Origin: Dokdonella_A sp046347015
GTDB taxonomy: Bacteria; Pseudomonadota; Gammaproteobacteria; Xanthomonadales; Rhodanobacteraceae
Assembly: GCA_046347015.1 (NCBI GenBank)
Contig: JAXMHA010000011.1
Coordinates: 38,458 to 102,457 of the forward strand
DNA length: 64,000 bases
Reading direction: 5' to 3'
The notes beneath the pieces were generated by a model that was not told where the DNA came from, did no database searches, and saw only the letters and a list, made by a program, of their open reading frames with translations. The number at the start of each line of letters is the position of its first letter. Within the stretch, counting starts at the first letter, position 1. The position numbers and the translations under genes are program-made. Below are positions 53,804-63,669 of the stretch, one piece after another.

Positions 53804-56304
53804 AACCGCGCCCCGAGATGCGCGGCGAGGCGCAGCAGGTCGGCGAACACGCCGGCCGCGGTGACCTCGGGCCCGGCGCCGGGCCCCTGCACGACGAGCG
53901 GGTTGTCGCGGTAGCGGCGCGTCGTGAACTGCACGATGTTGTCGGTTGCGCGCAGGTGCGCGAACGCGTGGCCTGCCGGCCATGCGCTGACACCGACACT
54001 CGCGTGCCCGTCGGCATCGAGGTGCGCGACGTGGCGCAGCACCTTGCCTTCGCGCGTCGCCGTGGCGAGCCGTTCGGCCATGGGACCATCAAGCTCGCCC
54101 GCGCGCACAAGGAACGCGTCGATCGGCTTGAAAGCTGCGCCGGTACGAGGCTTTCGACGTCGACATCGGACAGCGACAGCTCGCGCCCCGCTTCGCGCGC
54201 GAGGATGACGAGCTTGCGCGCGACGTCGGTCCCGGACAGGTCGTCGCGTGGGTCGGGCTCGGTGTAGCCCAGCGCACGGGCTTCGCGCACCAGGTCCGAG
54301 AAGGGCCGCGTGCCGTCGTAGCGGTTGAACAACCAGGCCAGCGTGCCGGACAGCACGCCGTCGATCGCGACCAGTTCATCGCCGGTGTCGAGCAGGTCGC
54401 GCAAGGTCTGGATGATCGGCAGGCCGGCGCCGACCGTCGCCTCGTAGCGGAATCGTGCGCCGCTGCGCGCCGCGGACGCGCGGATCGCGTGCCAGCGCTC
54501 GAGCGGGCCGCTGCCGGCGTGCTTGTTCGGCGTGATGACGTGGATGCCGGCCGCGAGCCAGTCCGCGTAGCGGTCGGCGACGGCGGGGCTGGCCGAGCAG
54601 TCGACGATGACCGCATGCGGCAGGTGCCCGGGGCGCACCGCCGACGTGAATGCCGCGGCGTCGAACGGGCCCGCGGCCTGCAGTCGCGCACGCCAGTCGT
54701 GGCCGTCACGCCCATCGTCGTCGACGAGCAGCGCGCGGCTGTTCGCGATCGCGCGGAGCCGCAGGTCGAGGTGCGTGTCGGCGAGCAGGCGCTCGCGCGC
54801 GGCCAGCATCTGGTCGACCAGCACGCCGCCGACGTTGCCGGGACCGATGACGCCGACGCCGAGCGTTTGCGGCGACAGCCAGAAGGCCGCATGCGCGGCA
54901 CGCAGCGCACGCGCCGCGTCGGCTTCGTCGATCGCGACCGAGATGTTGCGTTCCGACGCGCCCTGCGCGATCGCACGGACGTTGACGCCGGCGCGGGCCA
55001 GCGCGCCGAACAGGCAGGCCGCGACGCCCGGCGTGCCGGCCATGCCGTCGCCGATCGCGGCGAGCACCGCGATGCCGCCGGTCAGCGAGATCGATTGCAC
55101 CTTGCCGTGCGCGAGTTCGGGTTCGAAGGCGGCATTGGCGGCGGCCAGCGCGCGTTCCGCGTCCGCCGCGCGCACGATGCAGCAGATCGAGTGCTCGGAC
55201 GAACCTTGCGAGATCATGACCACCGACACGCCGGCGTCACGCAGCGCGCCGAAGATGCGTTGCGCGGTACCCGGGACGCCGATCAGCCCGGAGCCTTCGA
55301 GGTTCAGCACCGCGAGCGCACGCATCGCGCTGAGGCCCTTGACGCGGGTCGACGGCGTGGTCTCGGCGCTGATCAGCGTGCCGGCGTGCGCGGGCGCGAA
55401 CGTATTGCGCAGCCGGACCGGCAGGTCGCGGGCGATCACCGGCACCATCGTCTGCGGATGGATGACCTTGGCGCCGAAGTAGGCGAGTTCGCAGGCTTCG
55501 TGGTAACTCAGCGCCGGCAGCGTGACGGCTTCCGGCACCAGGTTCGGATCGGCCGACAGCACGCCGTCGGTATCGCCCCAGATCGTCAATTCCCGCGCGT
55601 CGAGGAGATCGGCGAACGCCGCCGGAATAGTCGCTGCCATTGCGGCCGAGGACCGTCGGTCGGCCGTCGGCCGTGCGCGCGACGAAGCCGGTGACGACGA
55701 CGCGCGGTTCCAGGTGGAATTCGCGCCAGCGCGCAAGCAACTCGCGGCTGGCGTCGCGGTCGATGACCGGGCCGAGTTCGGCATGCGCAATGACCAGCAC
55801 GTCGCGGGCGTCGAGCATGCCGCATGGTGCACCATCGCGCGCGAGCAGCGCCGACAGGATGCGTGCCGACCATACTTCGCCGAGGCCTTCGACGCGTTCG
55901 ATCACGGCGGGCGACGCAATCGCGAGCACGGCCAGCGCGTCGAGCCACTCGCGCAGGGACGTGAACTCCCCTCCGATCGTTTCCGGCAGCGAGCCGGCAT
56001 CGGCACCGAACAACGCATCGATCGTTTCGCGGTGCCGGCGTTCGAGCTGGTCGACCGCGACACGCCAGCCGCCGTCGCCGCGCGCGGCGGAAGCGGTCGC
56101 GCCAATCAGCGCATCGGTGACGCCGCGCATCGCCGAGACGACGACGACCAGCGGGCGTTCGTGGCGCAGCGCGAGGATTCCGACGACGCGCCGGAAGCAG
56201 CCGGCGTCGGCGAGGCTCGAGCCGCCGAACTTGTGCACGGCGGGACCCGTGGCGCTGCCGGCTTGACCGGCCCACCCGGCGTGGACGGCACCGTTCGGAG
56301 TCAT
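53800..56304 (-). pseudogene. thrA: bifunctional aspartokinase / homoserine dehydrogenase, two compensating frameshifts
   Basis: First and third steps of threonine synthesis on one chain. The aspartokinase part begins AVHKFGGSSLAD with GRNGSDYS; two ACT domains follow; the dehydrogenase part begins LGVGVIGPGNVGG. The frame changes near 55616-55623 (after NGSDYSGG, where FADLLDARELTIWGDTDG is in another frame, an extra base) and returns near 54148-54152 (VESLVPA to KPIDAFLVRAGELDGPM, a missing base). Overall length, 2505 bp or 835 codons, is exactly that of an intact Xanthomonas-like ThrA. Starts inside the rnd stop (ATGA) and ends inside the thrB start (GTGA). Confidence 0.88.
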
Positions 56305-57539
56305 CGAGCCTCGGCGCCGGAATCGGGCAGCAGTGCAGTCAGTGAATCGTACAGGATCTCGCGGCGCCAGCCGGAAAGGGCATCGGGCCAGTCGCGCGTC
56401 GTCAGCAGGTCCTCGAGGGAGCGTCGCGCGCACAGCAGGCCGGGCGGAAGGTCGAGTTCCGCCGCGCGGACGGCCACGGCGGCCTTCATCGCCGCCAATA
56501 CCGGCTGGTCGCGTCGCTCCGGTCCGCGCGGGATTGGCGCGAACCGCAGGTCTTCCGCATCGAACGGGCGCGAGAGTTCAGTGAACAGGGAATCCCGTTG
56601 CGGCGCGCGCAGCGAGCGCTGGCCACGCGTGCGTTCGCGCAGCGCCTCGGCCGTGGCCGGCGGGTCGCGCGCGAGGTCGAGGGCGTGCGCATCGTCGACG
56701 AGCCAAGGGCGCGGCCGGTCGATCGCCCGCGCGGTTGCCTCGCGCCACAACAGGATCCGGCGCAGCCGCGCCTGCTGTTCCAGCGGCCAGTCCGCTGCCG
56801 CCCGCAGCGCGCGTTGCGGCTCCGGATCGGGCTCGGGACGCGTCGCGCGTGCGACGAGGCGCGCACAATCGGCGTCGAACCAGGTGCGTTGGCCGCGTGC
56901 GTCGATGCGGCGGCCGAGGTCGTCGTGCAATTGCGCGAGGTGGGCGACATCCTGCGCGGCGTATTCGAGCTGCTGCGGCGTGAGCGGACGTCGCAGCCAG
57001 TCCGATCGCGTTTCGCCTTTCGGCAGTTCGACGCCGCAGACGGTGCGGACCAGCGCCTGGTAGCCGATGCCATGGCCGAGGCCGGCGAACGCCGCCGCAA
57101 GCTGGGTGTCGAAAAGCCGCCCGACCGGGTGCGGCAACCGCGTCGCGAGGACGCCGACATCCTCACCGGCACCGTGCATGATCGTGACATCCCCGGGGTC
57201 GGCCAATCGCGCGTCGAGCGCGGACAGGTCGTCGATCACGAGTGGATCCGCCAGCGCAATCCGGCTGCCCGTCGACACCTGCACGAGCGCCAGCCGCGGA
57301 AAGTAGGTGTCGGTACGGACGAACTCCGTGTCGACGCCGACCGGCCCGCGGCCATGGGCAAGAAGGTCGGCCAGTTCGTGGCTGCTGTCGATCCAGTCGG
57401 TCAAGGTCGATTCCAGGGGTTTGTCGGTGTCCGCCGCGGCTGCGGCGTGAGCGGCGGATGAATCGCGGCCGGGCGTGACGTGCCCACCGGTTGCCTCGCG
57501 CACTCGCGATAGCCTAAGGTGAAGCGGGAGTCGTGTCAT
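56301..57539 (-). CDS. rnd: ribonuclease D
   Basis: 412-residue 3'-5' exoribonuclease acting in tRNA and small-RNA 3' maturation. DEDD exonuclease motifs: VGVDTEFVRTDTYFPRLALVQV (D70, E72), the mid motif with FDTQLAA, and YAAQDVAHLAQL with the conserved tyrosine and aspartate. HRDC-type helices follow. The N-terminal 45 residues from ATG 57539 are poorly conserved in appearance; TTG 57404 (LTDWIDSSHEL) is a plausible true start and would leave room for promoters, since ATG 57539 is only 13 bp from the divergent SUMF1 gene. Confidence 0.92.
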   Translation of the reverse strand: MTRLPLHLRLSRVREATGGHVTPGRDSSAAHAAAAADTDKPLESTLTDWIDSSHELADLLAHGRGPVGVDTEFVRTDTYFPRLALVQVSTGSRIALADPLVIDDLSALDARLADPGDVTIMHGAGEDVGVLATRLPHPVGRLFDTQLAAAFAGLGHGIGYQALVRTVCGVELPKGETRSDWLRRPLTPQQLEYAAQDVAHLAQLHDDLGRRIDARGQRTWFDADCARLVARATRPEPDPEPQRALRAAADWPLEQQARLRRILLWREATARAIDRPRPWLVDDAHALDLARDPPATAEALRERTRGQRSLRAPQRDSLFTELSRPFDAEDLRFAPIPRGPERRDQPVLAAMKAAVAVRAAELDLPPGLLCARRSLEDLLTTRDWPDALSGWRREILYDSLTALLPDSGAEAR

Positions 57540-57552
57540 CAACTTCCCGACC

Positions 57553-59472
57553 ATGCCTGGTACCGCTGCGACCAACAAGCAAAACGTACTGGGCGGAATC
57601 GCGGGGCTCGCATTGCTCGCGTTCGCGCTGACGTACCGTTTTTTTCCCGGCATCGTCCACGCTCCGCCCCAGCAGCCGCCCGAAATCGCCACGCGTGCAC
57701 CGGCATCGCGCGCGGTCGCGAACTGGACGGCCGTGGAAGCGCCGCCCGCGAAATCGACGGCGCCCGTCGCCGCCGCGCCGCAGGGGACCACGCTGGCCGA
57801 GGCCATTGCGATGGGGCCGCCGGCGCCGACGACGCGGGTGGTCCGCAACATGCTGGATCGTGCGCTGGCGGCGGAGCACCGCGGCCAGTTGATCGAGCCG
57901 AAGGACGCGAGCGCGCTGACGCTGTACCGGGAAGTCCTCGAGCACGCGCCGGGGAACGCCGAAGCGGCGGCCGGACTCGCCCGGATCGGCGGTGCGCTCC
58001 GCGACTGGACGCTGGCTGCGATCGATCGCGGCGACGAAGCGGACGCCGACCGCTATCTCGCACTGTTCGCGGAGCTGCCGCATTCGGATCAGGAACTGGC
58101 GAACGTGCGCGAACGCGTCAAGACGCTGCGGACGGTGACGCCGTTGCTCACCAAGGCCGCCGATGACATGAAGAACGGCCGGCTGGCCGGCACGGGCACC
58201 GACAACGCGCTCACGCTGTACCGCAAGGTGCTGTCGATCGACGCCGGCAACAAGTTGGCCGATGCAGGGCTCGCCACGATCGAACAGTCTTACCTCGATC
58301 GGGCGCTCGCCGCGGCGGCGCAGGAACACTTCGACCAGGCCGATGCGATCCTCGCCGACGCGGCGACGATCCGGCCCGGGTCGCGGGCGCTGCTCGATAC
58401 CCGGGGGCGGATCGAGGACCTGCGTCGCCGGCGCGCCGAGACGATCCTCGCGCAGGCGCGCTCGGCCCTCGACGCCGGCAACCCCGATCTTGCCGAGCAG
58501 CTCGCGCGGCAGGCGCAATCGGTCAGCTCCGACCTCGCCGGCCTCGACGAATTCAACGTGAAGCTGCGCAACGCGCGGTTGTACGCGAGCTTCAGCCCGG
58601 GGCAGGTCATCCATGACCGGTTCCTCGACATCAAGGGGAGCGCGCCGGCGCTGGTCGTCGTTCCGACCGGACGGTTCCAGATGGGATCGTCCGACGCCGA
58701 TGGCGGCGCGCCGGACAACGAGGAGCCCCGGCACGAAGTCACGATCGCCAACGGCTTTGCCCTGGGCCAGACCGAGGTCACGGTTGCGCAGTTCGGCTCC
58801 TTCGTGCGCGCGACCGGTTACCAGACCGACGCCGAGCGCTCGGGTTCGAGTTCGATCTACGACGAAAACACTGGTCGCATGACCAACCGGCACGGCGTCA
58901 CCTGGCGCGACGACTACAGCGGCCAGCCGGCGGGCGGCGCCTTGCCGGTCGTCAACGTGTCGTGGAACGATGCCGTCGCGTACCTCGAGTGGCTGACGCA
59001 GCACACCGGCAAGCACTACCGCTTGCCGAGCGAGGCCGAGTACGAATACGCGCTCCGCGCCGGCTCCACCACGCGCTACCCGTGGGGAGACGGCAATCCG
59101 ACCGCGGTCGTCGGCAATGTCACCGGCTCCGGCGAGCGTTCGCCCAGCCGCCGAAGCTGGGCGCACGCGTTCGCCAAGTACGACGATGGCTACTGGGGAC
59201 CGGCGCCGGTGGGGAAATATCCGGCCAATCGTTTCGGGCTCTACGACATGGACGGCAACGTGTCGGAATGGGTCGCCGACTGCTGGCACGACAATTACGT
59301 CCGGGCGCCACACGACGGGTCGGCCTGGGTCAACCCCGGGTGCGACCGGCATGTCATCCGCGGCGGCTCGTGGGGCAGCGACCCCGATCAGGTGCGCTCG
59401 GCGTTCCGGTTCTCCGCGCCGGCGGACACGCGCAGCGGCCGGGTCGGGTTCCGCATTGCCCGCAGTCTTTGA
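57553..59472 (+). CDS. membrane protein with helical repeats and C-terminal FGE/SUMF1-type domain
   Basis: 639 residues. One membrane helix (about 12-33), a Pro/Ala linker, helical repeats resembling TPRs (about 95-340: LTLYREVLEHAPGNAEAAAGLARIGGAL, LTLYRKVLSIDAGNKLADAGL), then a formylglycine-generating-enzyme-like domain from about 363 to the end (VVVPTGRFQMGSS, RLPSEAEYEYALRAG, NRFGLYDMDGNVSEWVADCW, VIRGGSW, GRVGFRIAR). No sulfatase gene is present, so it need not be a formylglycine generator; many such domains act as binding modules. Topology places both parts outside the cytoplasm. Confidence 0.88.
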   Translation: MPGTAATNKQNVLGGIAGLALLAFALTYRFFPGIVHAPPQQPPEIATRAPASRAVANWTAVEAPPAKSTAPVAAAPQGTTLAEAIAMGPPAPTTRVVRNMLDRALAAEHRGQLIEPKDASALTLYREVLEHAPGNAEAAAGLARIGGALRDWTLAAIDRGDEADADRYLALFAELPHSDQELANVRERVKTLRTVTPLLTKAADDMKNGRLAGTGTDNALTLYRKVLSIDAGNKLADAGLATIEQSYLDRALAAAAQEHFDQADAILADAATIRPGSRALLDTRGRIEDLRRRRAETILAQARSALDAGNPDLAEQLARQAQSVSSDLAGLDEFNVKLRNARLYASFSPGQVIHDRFLDIKGSAPALVVVPTGRFQMGSSDADGGAPDNEEPRHEVTIANGFALGQTEVTVAQFGSFVRATGYQTDAERSGSSSIYDENTGRMTNRHGVTWRDDYSGQPAGGALPVVNVSWNDAVAYLEWLTQHTGKHYRLPSEAEYEYALRAGSTTRYPWGDGNPTAVVGNVTGSGERSPSRRSWAHAFAKYDDGYWGPAPVGKYPANRFGLYDMDGNVSEWVADCWHDNYVRAPHDGSAWVNPGCDRHVIRGGSWGSDPDQVRSAFRFSAPADTRSGRVGFRIARSL

Positions 59473-59486
59473 ACTCCGCTTGCCGG

Positions 59487-60326
59487 TCAGCCAATGCGGT
59501 CGACGGCGCGCCGTAGCGCTTCGAGATAGCCGCGTCCGAACAGGTTGAGGTGGTTCAACAGGTGATAGAGGTTGTGCAGCGGTGCCCGTTCGCGCCAGTC
59601 GCGCGGCGTGTCGCTCGCGGTTTCGTAGGCGGCAAAGAACGCATCGGGTGGCGCGCTGAACAGGGTCAGCATCGCGAGGTCGCCTTCCGCCCAGCCATCA
59701 TGGACGGCGCCCGCATCGATCAGTGCCAATGCCCCATCCCGGCACGGGTGCAGGTTGCCGATCCAGAGGTCGCCGTGTACGAGCCGAGGTGGCATCGTCG
59801 GCATCCGGCCTTCGAGGTGCGCAGCAATGCGTTCGATGCGCGCAGCCAACTGCCGCTCGAGGAGGCCGGCGTCGCGTGCGCGCCGTATTTGCGGCAACAG
59901 CCGCCGCGTCGCGAAGAAACGGAAGCCATCGTCGTCGCGGGTGTTGTCCTGCGGACTCGCGCCGCACCAGCCCTCGTGATCGGACCCGAACGATTCGGCC
60001 GCGACACGGTGCAGGCGCGCCAGGCCTTCGCCTGCGCGGATCCAGTCGTCGCGCTGCGGCCGACCATGGCCAAGGTCGCCGAGGACGAGCACGCCGTCCG
60101 CGCGGGCCAGGATTCCGGGGACGGGCAGGGCCCGCGCCGCACGCAGCCGCTCGAGGCCACGTGCATCGGCTTCGAGTGGCCCGGTGGGCGATGCGCGCAC
60201 CACCTTGGCGATCGCGCGGGATGCGCCGATCGTGACGCGATGCAGGCCGTCACGGAGGCCGGCGCACGCCGCGAGCCATTCCCGTGCCTCCGGGATTGGT
60301 GCATGTTCGGCAGATTCCGTTTGCAT
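59487..60326 (-). CDS. fructosamine kinase family protein
   Basis: 279-residue kinase-like enzyme of the FN3K/YniA family, which phosphorylates ketosamines (glycation adducts) for removal. The catalytic loop is LVHGDLWIGNLHP, followed by ALIDAGAVHDGWAEGDLAM. The family's usual D-P-A after the strand is D-A-G here. GFRFFATRRLLPQIR is the typical mid helix. Convergent with the SUMF1-domain gene (14-bp gap) and divergent from the CDF transporter. Confidence 0.9.
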   Translation of the reverse strand: MQTESAEHAPIPEAREWLAACAGLRDGLHRVTIGASRAIAKVVRASPTGPLEADARGLERLRAARALPVPGILARADGVLVLGDLGHGRPQRDDWIRAGEGLARLHRVAAESFGSDHEGWCGASPQDNTRDDDGFRFFATRRLLPQIRRARDAGLLERQLAARIERIAAHLEGRMPTMPPRLVHGDLWIGNLHPCRDGALALIDAGAVHDGWAEGDLAMLTLFSAPPDAFFAAYETASDTPRDWRERAPLHNLYHLLNHLNLFGRGYLEALRRAVDRIG

Positions 60327-60400
60327 TGAAGTACACTCCGCGCCGCGCCGCGGACATCGGTCTGGCGCGGCGCGACGTCATCCACGGCCCGGGGGTTTTC

Positions 60401-61309
60401 GTGTCAGGCCACGCCAACTCGCTGAAACCCATTCTGCTCGCCTTCGGCGCGAATTTCGCGATCTTCGTCGCCAAGCTCGTGGCGGCGCTGCTCACCGGTT
60501 CCGGCGCGATGCTGGCCGAAGCGATCCATTCGCTCGCCGATTGCGGCAACCAGCTGCTGTTGTTGTTCGGCCTGCGCAGCGCACGCGGTGCGGCCACCAC
60601 GGAGCATCCGCTCGGCCGCGGCAAGGCCGTCTACTTCTGGTCGTTCCTCGTCGCGTTGCTGCTGTTCAGCGCCGGCGGCATGTTCTCGCTGCGCGAAGGC
60701 GTGCACAAGCTGAGCGATCCCGAGCCGCTGCGCTGGCCCTGGATTGCCGTCGGCGTGCTGATATTCGCGATCATTGCCGAGAGCGTGTCGCTGCACGGCT
60801 GCCTTGCCGAGGTCGCCAAGGTGCGTGCCGGCCGGAGCTTGTGGCGGTGGTTCCGCGAGAGCCGCCAAAGCGAGTTGATCGTGATCTTCGGAGAGGATAT
60901 CGCCGCACTCGCCGGCCTCGTGCTGGCGTTGCTCGCGGTCGTCGTGTCGGTGCTGACCGGGAATCCATTGTTCGACGCGATCGGAACGCTCGCGATCGGC
61001 GTGCTGCTGGTCGTCATCTCGGTCTTCCTCGCGATCGAGGTGAAGGCCTTGCTGATCGGGCAAAGCGCCGAACCCGAAGTCGAGCAGCGCATCCGCGGGT
61101 TCCTCGAGACGCGCCCCGAAGTCACGCGCGTACTGCACCTCATCACGTTGCAGCTCGGTCCCGACGTGATGCTGGCCGCCAAGGTCGAGATGGCGCCGGT
61201 GCCGGATTGGCAGCGCGGCATCGATGCGATCAACGCGGTCGAACGGGACTTGAAGGCCGCGGTCCCCTCTGTCCGCTGGTCGTTCTTCGAGCCCGACGTC
61301 AGCGACTGA
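60401..61309 (+). CDS. cation diffusion facilitator (zinc/iron-type) transporter
   Basis: 302-residue inner-membrane metal/proton antiporter. From GTG 60401 it reads VSGHANSLKPILLAFGANFAIF, with the membrane metal-site helix EAIHSLADCGNQ (H, D) and the second site FGEDIAALAGL (E, D), and the cytoplasmic C-terminal domain ending in VRWSFFEPDVSD. GGGGG precedes the GTG by 5 bases. The frame is open upstream to 60284, but that part overlaps the divergent kinase gene. The transported metal is not predictable. Confidence 0.9.
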   Translation: MSGHANSLKPILLAFGANFAIFVAKLVAALLTGSGAMLAEAIHSLADCGNQLLLLFGLRSARGAATTEHPLGRGKAVYFWSFLVALLLFSAGGMFSLREGVHKLSDPEPLRWPWIAVGVLIFAIIAESVSLHGCLAEVAKVRAGRSLWRWFRESRQSELIVIFGEDIAALAGLVLALLAVVVSVLTGNPLFDAIGTLAIGVLLVVISVFLAIEVKALLIGQSAEPEVEQRIRGFLETRPEVTRVLHLITLQLGPDVMLAAKVEMAPVPDWQRGIDAINAVERDLKAAVPSVRWSFFEPDVSD

Positions 61310-62117
61310 TGCCGGTGCCGCCCGCGGGTGCCGGGGCGCCCTCGAATGCGAACAGCCACAGCACCGCGCCCTGGACCGGGGCGTTGGTCCACGTCACGCG
61401 GTAGGTTCCAGCGGACCCGGTGTTGCGGTACGCCACGGCGCATTGCACGGCACTGCCCGGCGGCAAGTCGAGGAGCTTGTCCAGCAGCGTGAATCCGTCG
61501 CCCACGGACACCGCGTGCCGGAGTTGCGGCCCGTCGCCCCACCAGAAGGCGACCAGCGTCGCCGGGCCATCGGTCGTCACCTCGCCCGACGTCACCGTAG
61601 TGCCGGCACCCGGATACGCGACGGCGACGTCGACGAGTTTCGCGGCGTTGCGCACTTCGACGAACGGTACCGTGATTTCGCCCGCGGGCTCCGCGCGCTT
61701 GTCGAAGCGGACCTCGTGGCCGCTGCCACCGCGCCCATCGACCGCGACGTACGCGCTGACGGAATAGCGCCCGCCATAGCCTCGGTACACGACCGGGTCG
61801 CCGATGCGGCGCCAGGCGTTGCCCTGGTTGTCCAAGGGCGTGCCGTCATTGCTGGCATAGCCGGCGTCGAACGTGATGAACGAGCTGCCGCGGGGTTGCG
61901 TGTCGACGGGCGCCGTGATGGCCGGGCTGACACCGGAGTGGTCTTCCTGGCCGAGCAGGGTGTGCGCGCCGAGCGACGGCAGGCCCTCGCGTTCACGTGC
62001 CGCGTTGCCGCGGGCGCACGCGGCGAGCAATGCCGCGAAGGCGACCGGCGCGACCATGCGGAGTGCGCGGTTCGTCAGGTGACGGAAGCGTGCCGGCGGA
62101 TGCGATTCCATCGCCAT
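61299..62117 (-). CDS. predicted lipoprotein, function unknown
   Basis: 272 residues. The N-terminus MAMESHPPARFRHLTNRALR is followed by a hydrophobic stretch and the lipobox LLAAC (AALLAACARGNA). The mature part is beta-rich (FITFDAGYASNDGTPLDNQGNAW, RYSVSAYVAVDGRGGSGHEVRF, AGTYRVTWTNAPVQGAVLWLFAFEGAPA) and suggests a jelly-roll or Ig-like fold. ATG 62117 or 62111. Its last bases overlap the end of the convergent CDF gene. Downstream of slp on the same strand. Confidence 0.75.
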   Translation of the reverse strand: MAMESHPPARFRHLTNRALRMVAPVAFAALLAACARGNAAREREGLPSLGAHTLLGQEDHSGVSPAITAPVDTQPRGSSFITFDAGYASNDGTPLDNQGNAWRRIGDPVVYRGYGGRYSVSAYVAVDGRGGSGHEVRFDKRAEPAGEITVPFVEVRNAAKLVDVAVAYPGAGTTVTSGEVTTDGPATLVAFWWGDGPQLRHAVSVGDGFTLLDKLLDLPPGSAVQCAVAYRNTGSAGTYRVTWTNAPVQGAVLWLFAFEGAPAPAGGTGISR

Positions 62118-62127
62118 CTGCGAGGGT

Positions 62128-62651
62128 TCAGTGGATGCCGACGCCAACCCCGACGCCGAACGTGAAGTGGCCGCGGTCGTTCGGAAACTCCGGCGGCCAG
62201 GTGTGGATTTCCGCGCGGTCGACCACTGCGACGGCCAGCGGGTGTCCGTCGACCGTAATGTCCCGCGAACCGGAAAAGTGCGCGCGCACCGTCACGTAAC
62301 GCCCCGGTGGAAAGTCGAGGGGCTCGACGAAGCCATCGAGGACGACCATGAACCGCCCGGTCGATTGCGCGCGCGTGCGCGGGCGCTGCGCGCGGTCGAG
62401 CGGCAACGACAGCACGTCGAGCTCGGACGTCGACGCGAGGTTGCGCATGCCGATGATGCGGCCGCCCCAGATGACTTCGACGGGTGTCGATCCGTGCGTC
62501 CCGGCCGCGTCGGCCGGCGTCAACGTGGTGCGGAACCCCGAATAACGGCGCCTGCACAACCCGCCAGGAGCGCGCACGCGATCACCGCGCACGATGCTGA
62601 CCGCAGGTTGTTCCGCAGCGATCGAGTTCCGAAAGCGGTTGCGCAAGGCAT
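62128..62651 (-). pseudogene. Slp-family outer-membrane lipoprotein gene with a one-base deletion
   Basis: From ATG 62651 one frame gives a textbook lipoprotein signal: MPCATAFGTRSLRNNLRS, a hydrophobic run and LLAGC. Shortly after, the frame ends, while the mature Slp domain continues in another frame: FRTTLTPADAAGTHG, VEVIWGGRIIGMRNL, ELDVLSLPLDR, GRFMVVLDGFVEP, GRYVTVRAHFSG. The two meet near 62536-62548, next to a run of four C (GGGG on the coding strand). The span is 524 bp, one short of a multiple of three, so a single missing base would restore a 174-residue protein. Sequence error or a real mutation cannot be told apart here. Confidence 0.75.
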
Positions 62652-62672
62652 TTCGACGTACCGTTCGTGGCG

Positions 62673-63518
62673 TCAGCGCTGCCGCAGCCATTCTAGCCGG
62701 ACTCCTCCCGCGGGATCGTCGACCAGCACGCCGGCAAGTGCCGGCAGCAACTCCTCGAGTTGTCGTTCCAGTCGCCACGGCGGATCGATGATCGCGACCC
62801 CGCATCCGTTGAGCCGCAATCCCGAGTCCGGCTTGTGCAGCAGCAACTCGGCCACGAGGCAGCCCCGCGGCGACGGGACGGCCGCCAGTTTGCGGTGGAA
62901 TGGCATGACGTCCCGCGCCAGCTTGATGGGGTACCAGATCGCGCACGTGGCTTCGGGGAACCGCAATCGCACCTCGGCGAGGCCGGCGACCACTTGCCCG
63001 AATTCCGCGAGTTGCGCTTCGTACGGCGGATCGATCAGCACGAGCCCGCGCCGCGGCGTCGGCGGCAGCAAGGCGCGCAAGGCTTCCCAGCCATCCCGCT
63101 CGTGCACGGCGAAGCGCCGGTCTCCCGCGAACAGTTTTCGCAAGGTCGCGGCGGCCGTCGGCTCGAGCTCGCACAGGATGCCGCGGTCACCGGGGCGCAG
63201 GATTCGGCTCGCGATCAGTGGTGAGCCGGGATAAGTCCTGGGCGGGTTGGTCGTACCCAGCAATGTGAGAACGTCGACGTAGTCCCGCAACGTTTCCGGA
63301 ACCGGCAATGCCGCAAGGACACGGGCAACGCCTCCGGAGGATTCTCCGGTCCGCTGCGCCTCGTTGCCGCGCAGGTCGTAATGCCCGCTGCCGGCGTGGG
63401 TTTCAAAGTACGTGAATGCGGACTCCTTCTCCGCGAGCCGGCGGAGCAACGCGACCAGGATCGCGTGCTTGACGACATCGGCGAAGTTGCCGGCGTGGAA
63501 GGCGTGGCGGTAGTTCAT
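62673..63518 (-). CDS. rlmJ: 23S rRNA (adenine(2030)-N6)-methyltransferase RlmJ
   Basis: 281-residue SAM-dependent methyltransferase that modifies A2030 of 23S rRNA. MNYRHAFHAGNFADVVKHAIL is the family N-terminus; YFETHAGSGHYDL is the SAM loop region; LIDPPYE is the catalytic (D/N)PPY motif; GCGVAIIDPPWRLE closes the protein. ATG 63518 is chosen by the family start. The slp gene begins 21 bp after its stop on the same strand. Confidence 0.95.
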   Translation of the reverse strand: MNYRHAFHAGNFADVVKHAILVALLRRLAEKESAFTYFETHAGSGHYDLRGNEAQRTGESSGGVARVLAALPVPETLRDYVDVLTLLGTTNPPRTYPGSPLIASRILRPGDRGILCELEPTAAATLRKLFAGDRRFAVHERDGWEALRALLPPTPRRGLVLIDPPYEAQLAEFGQVVAGLAEVRLRFPEATCAIWYPIKLARDVMPFHRKLAAVPSPRGCLVAELLLHKPDSGLRLNGCGVAIIDPPWRLERQLEELLPALAGVLVDDPAGGVRLEWLRQR

Positions 63519-63669
63519 GCAAAGGCGATCCTTGCCCGTCGACCCCGGCATGGTACAGCGCGTTCAGGTGACGCGAGACGCCCGTTCACGCTTGGGCGAC
63601 CCCAGGACGATCTTGCGGGCCACGCAGGGCGCAGCACGGTGCCCATCCGTCGGACGAATCCCGGGTGGC

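Noticed and set aside
57553..59472. Bona fide sulfatase-activating enzyme
   Set aside because: There is no sulfatase nearby, and the domain is fused to repeats behind a membrane anchor, so only the fold is supported.
62128..63174. A 348-residue protein reading through the rlmJ region into Slp
   Set aside because: Its first half is antisense-like shadow sequence overlapping rlmJ on the same strand in another frame; the real N-terminus is the lipoprotein signal at 62651 plus a one-base deletion.
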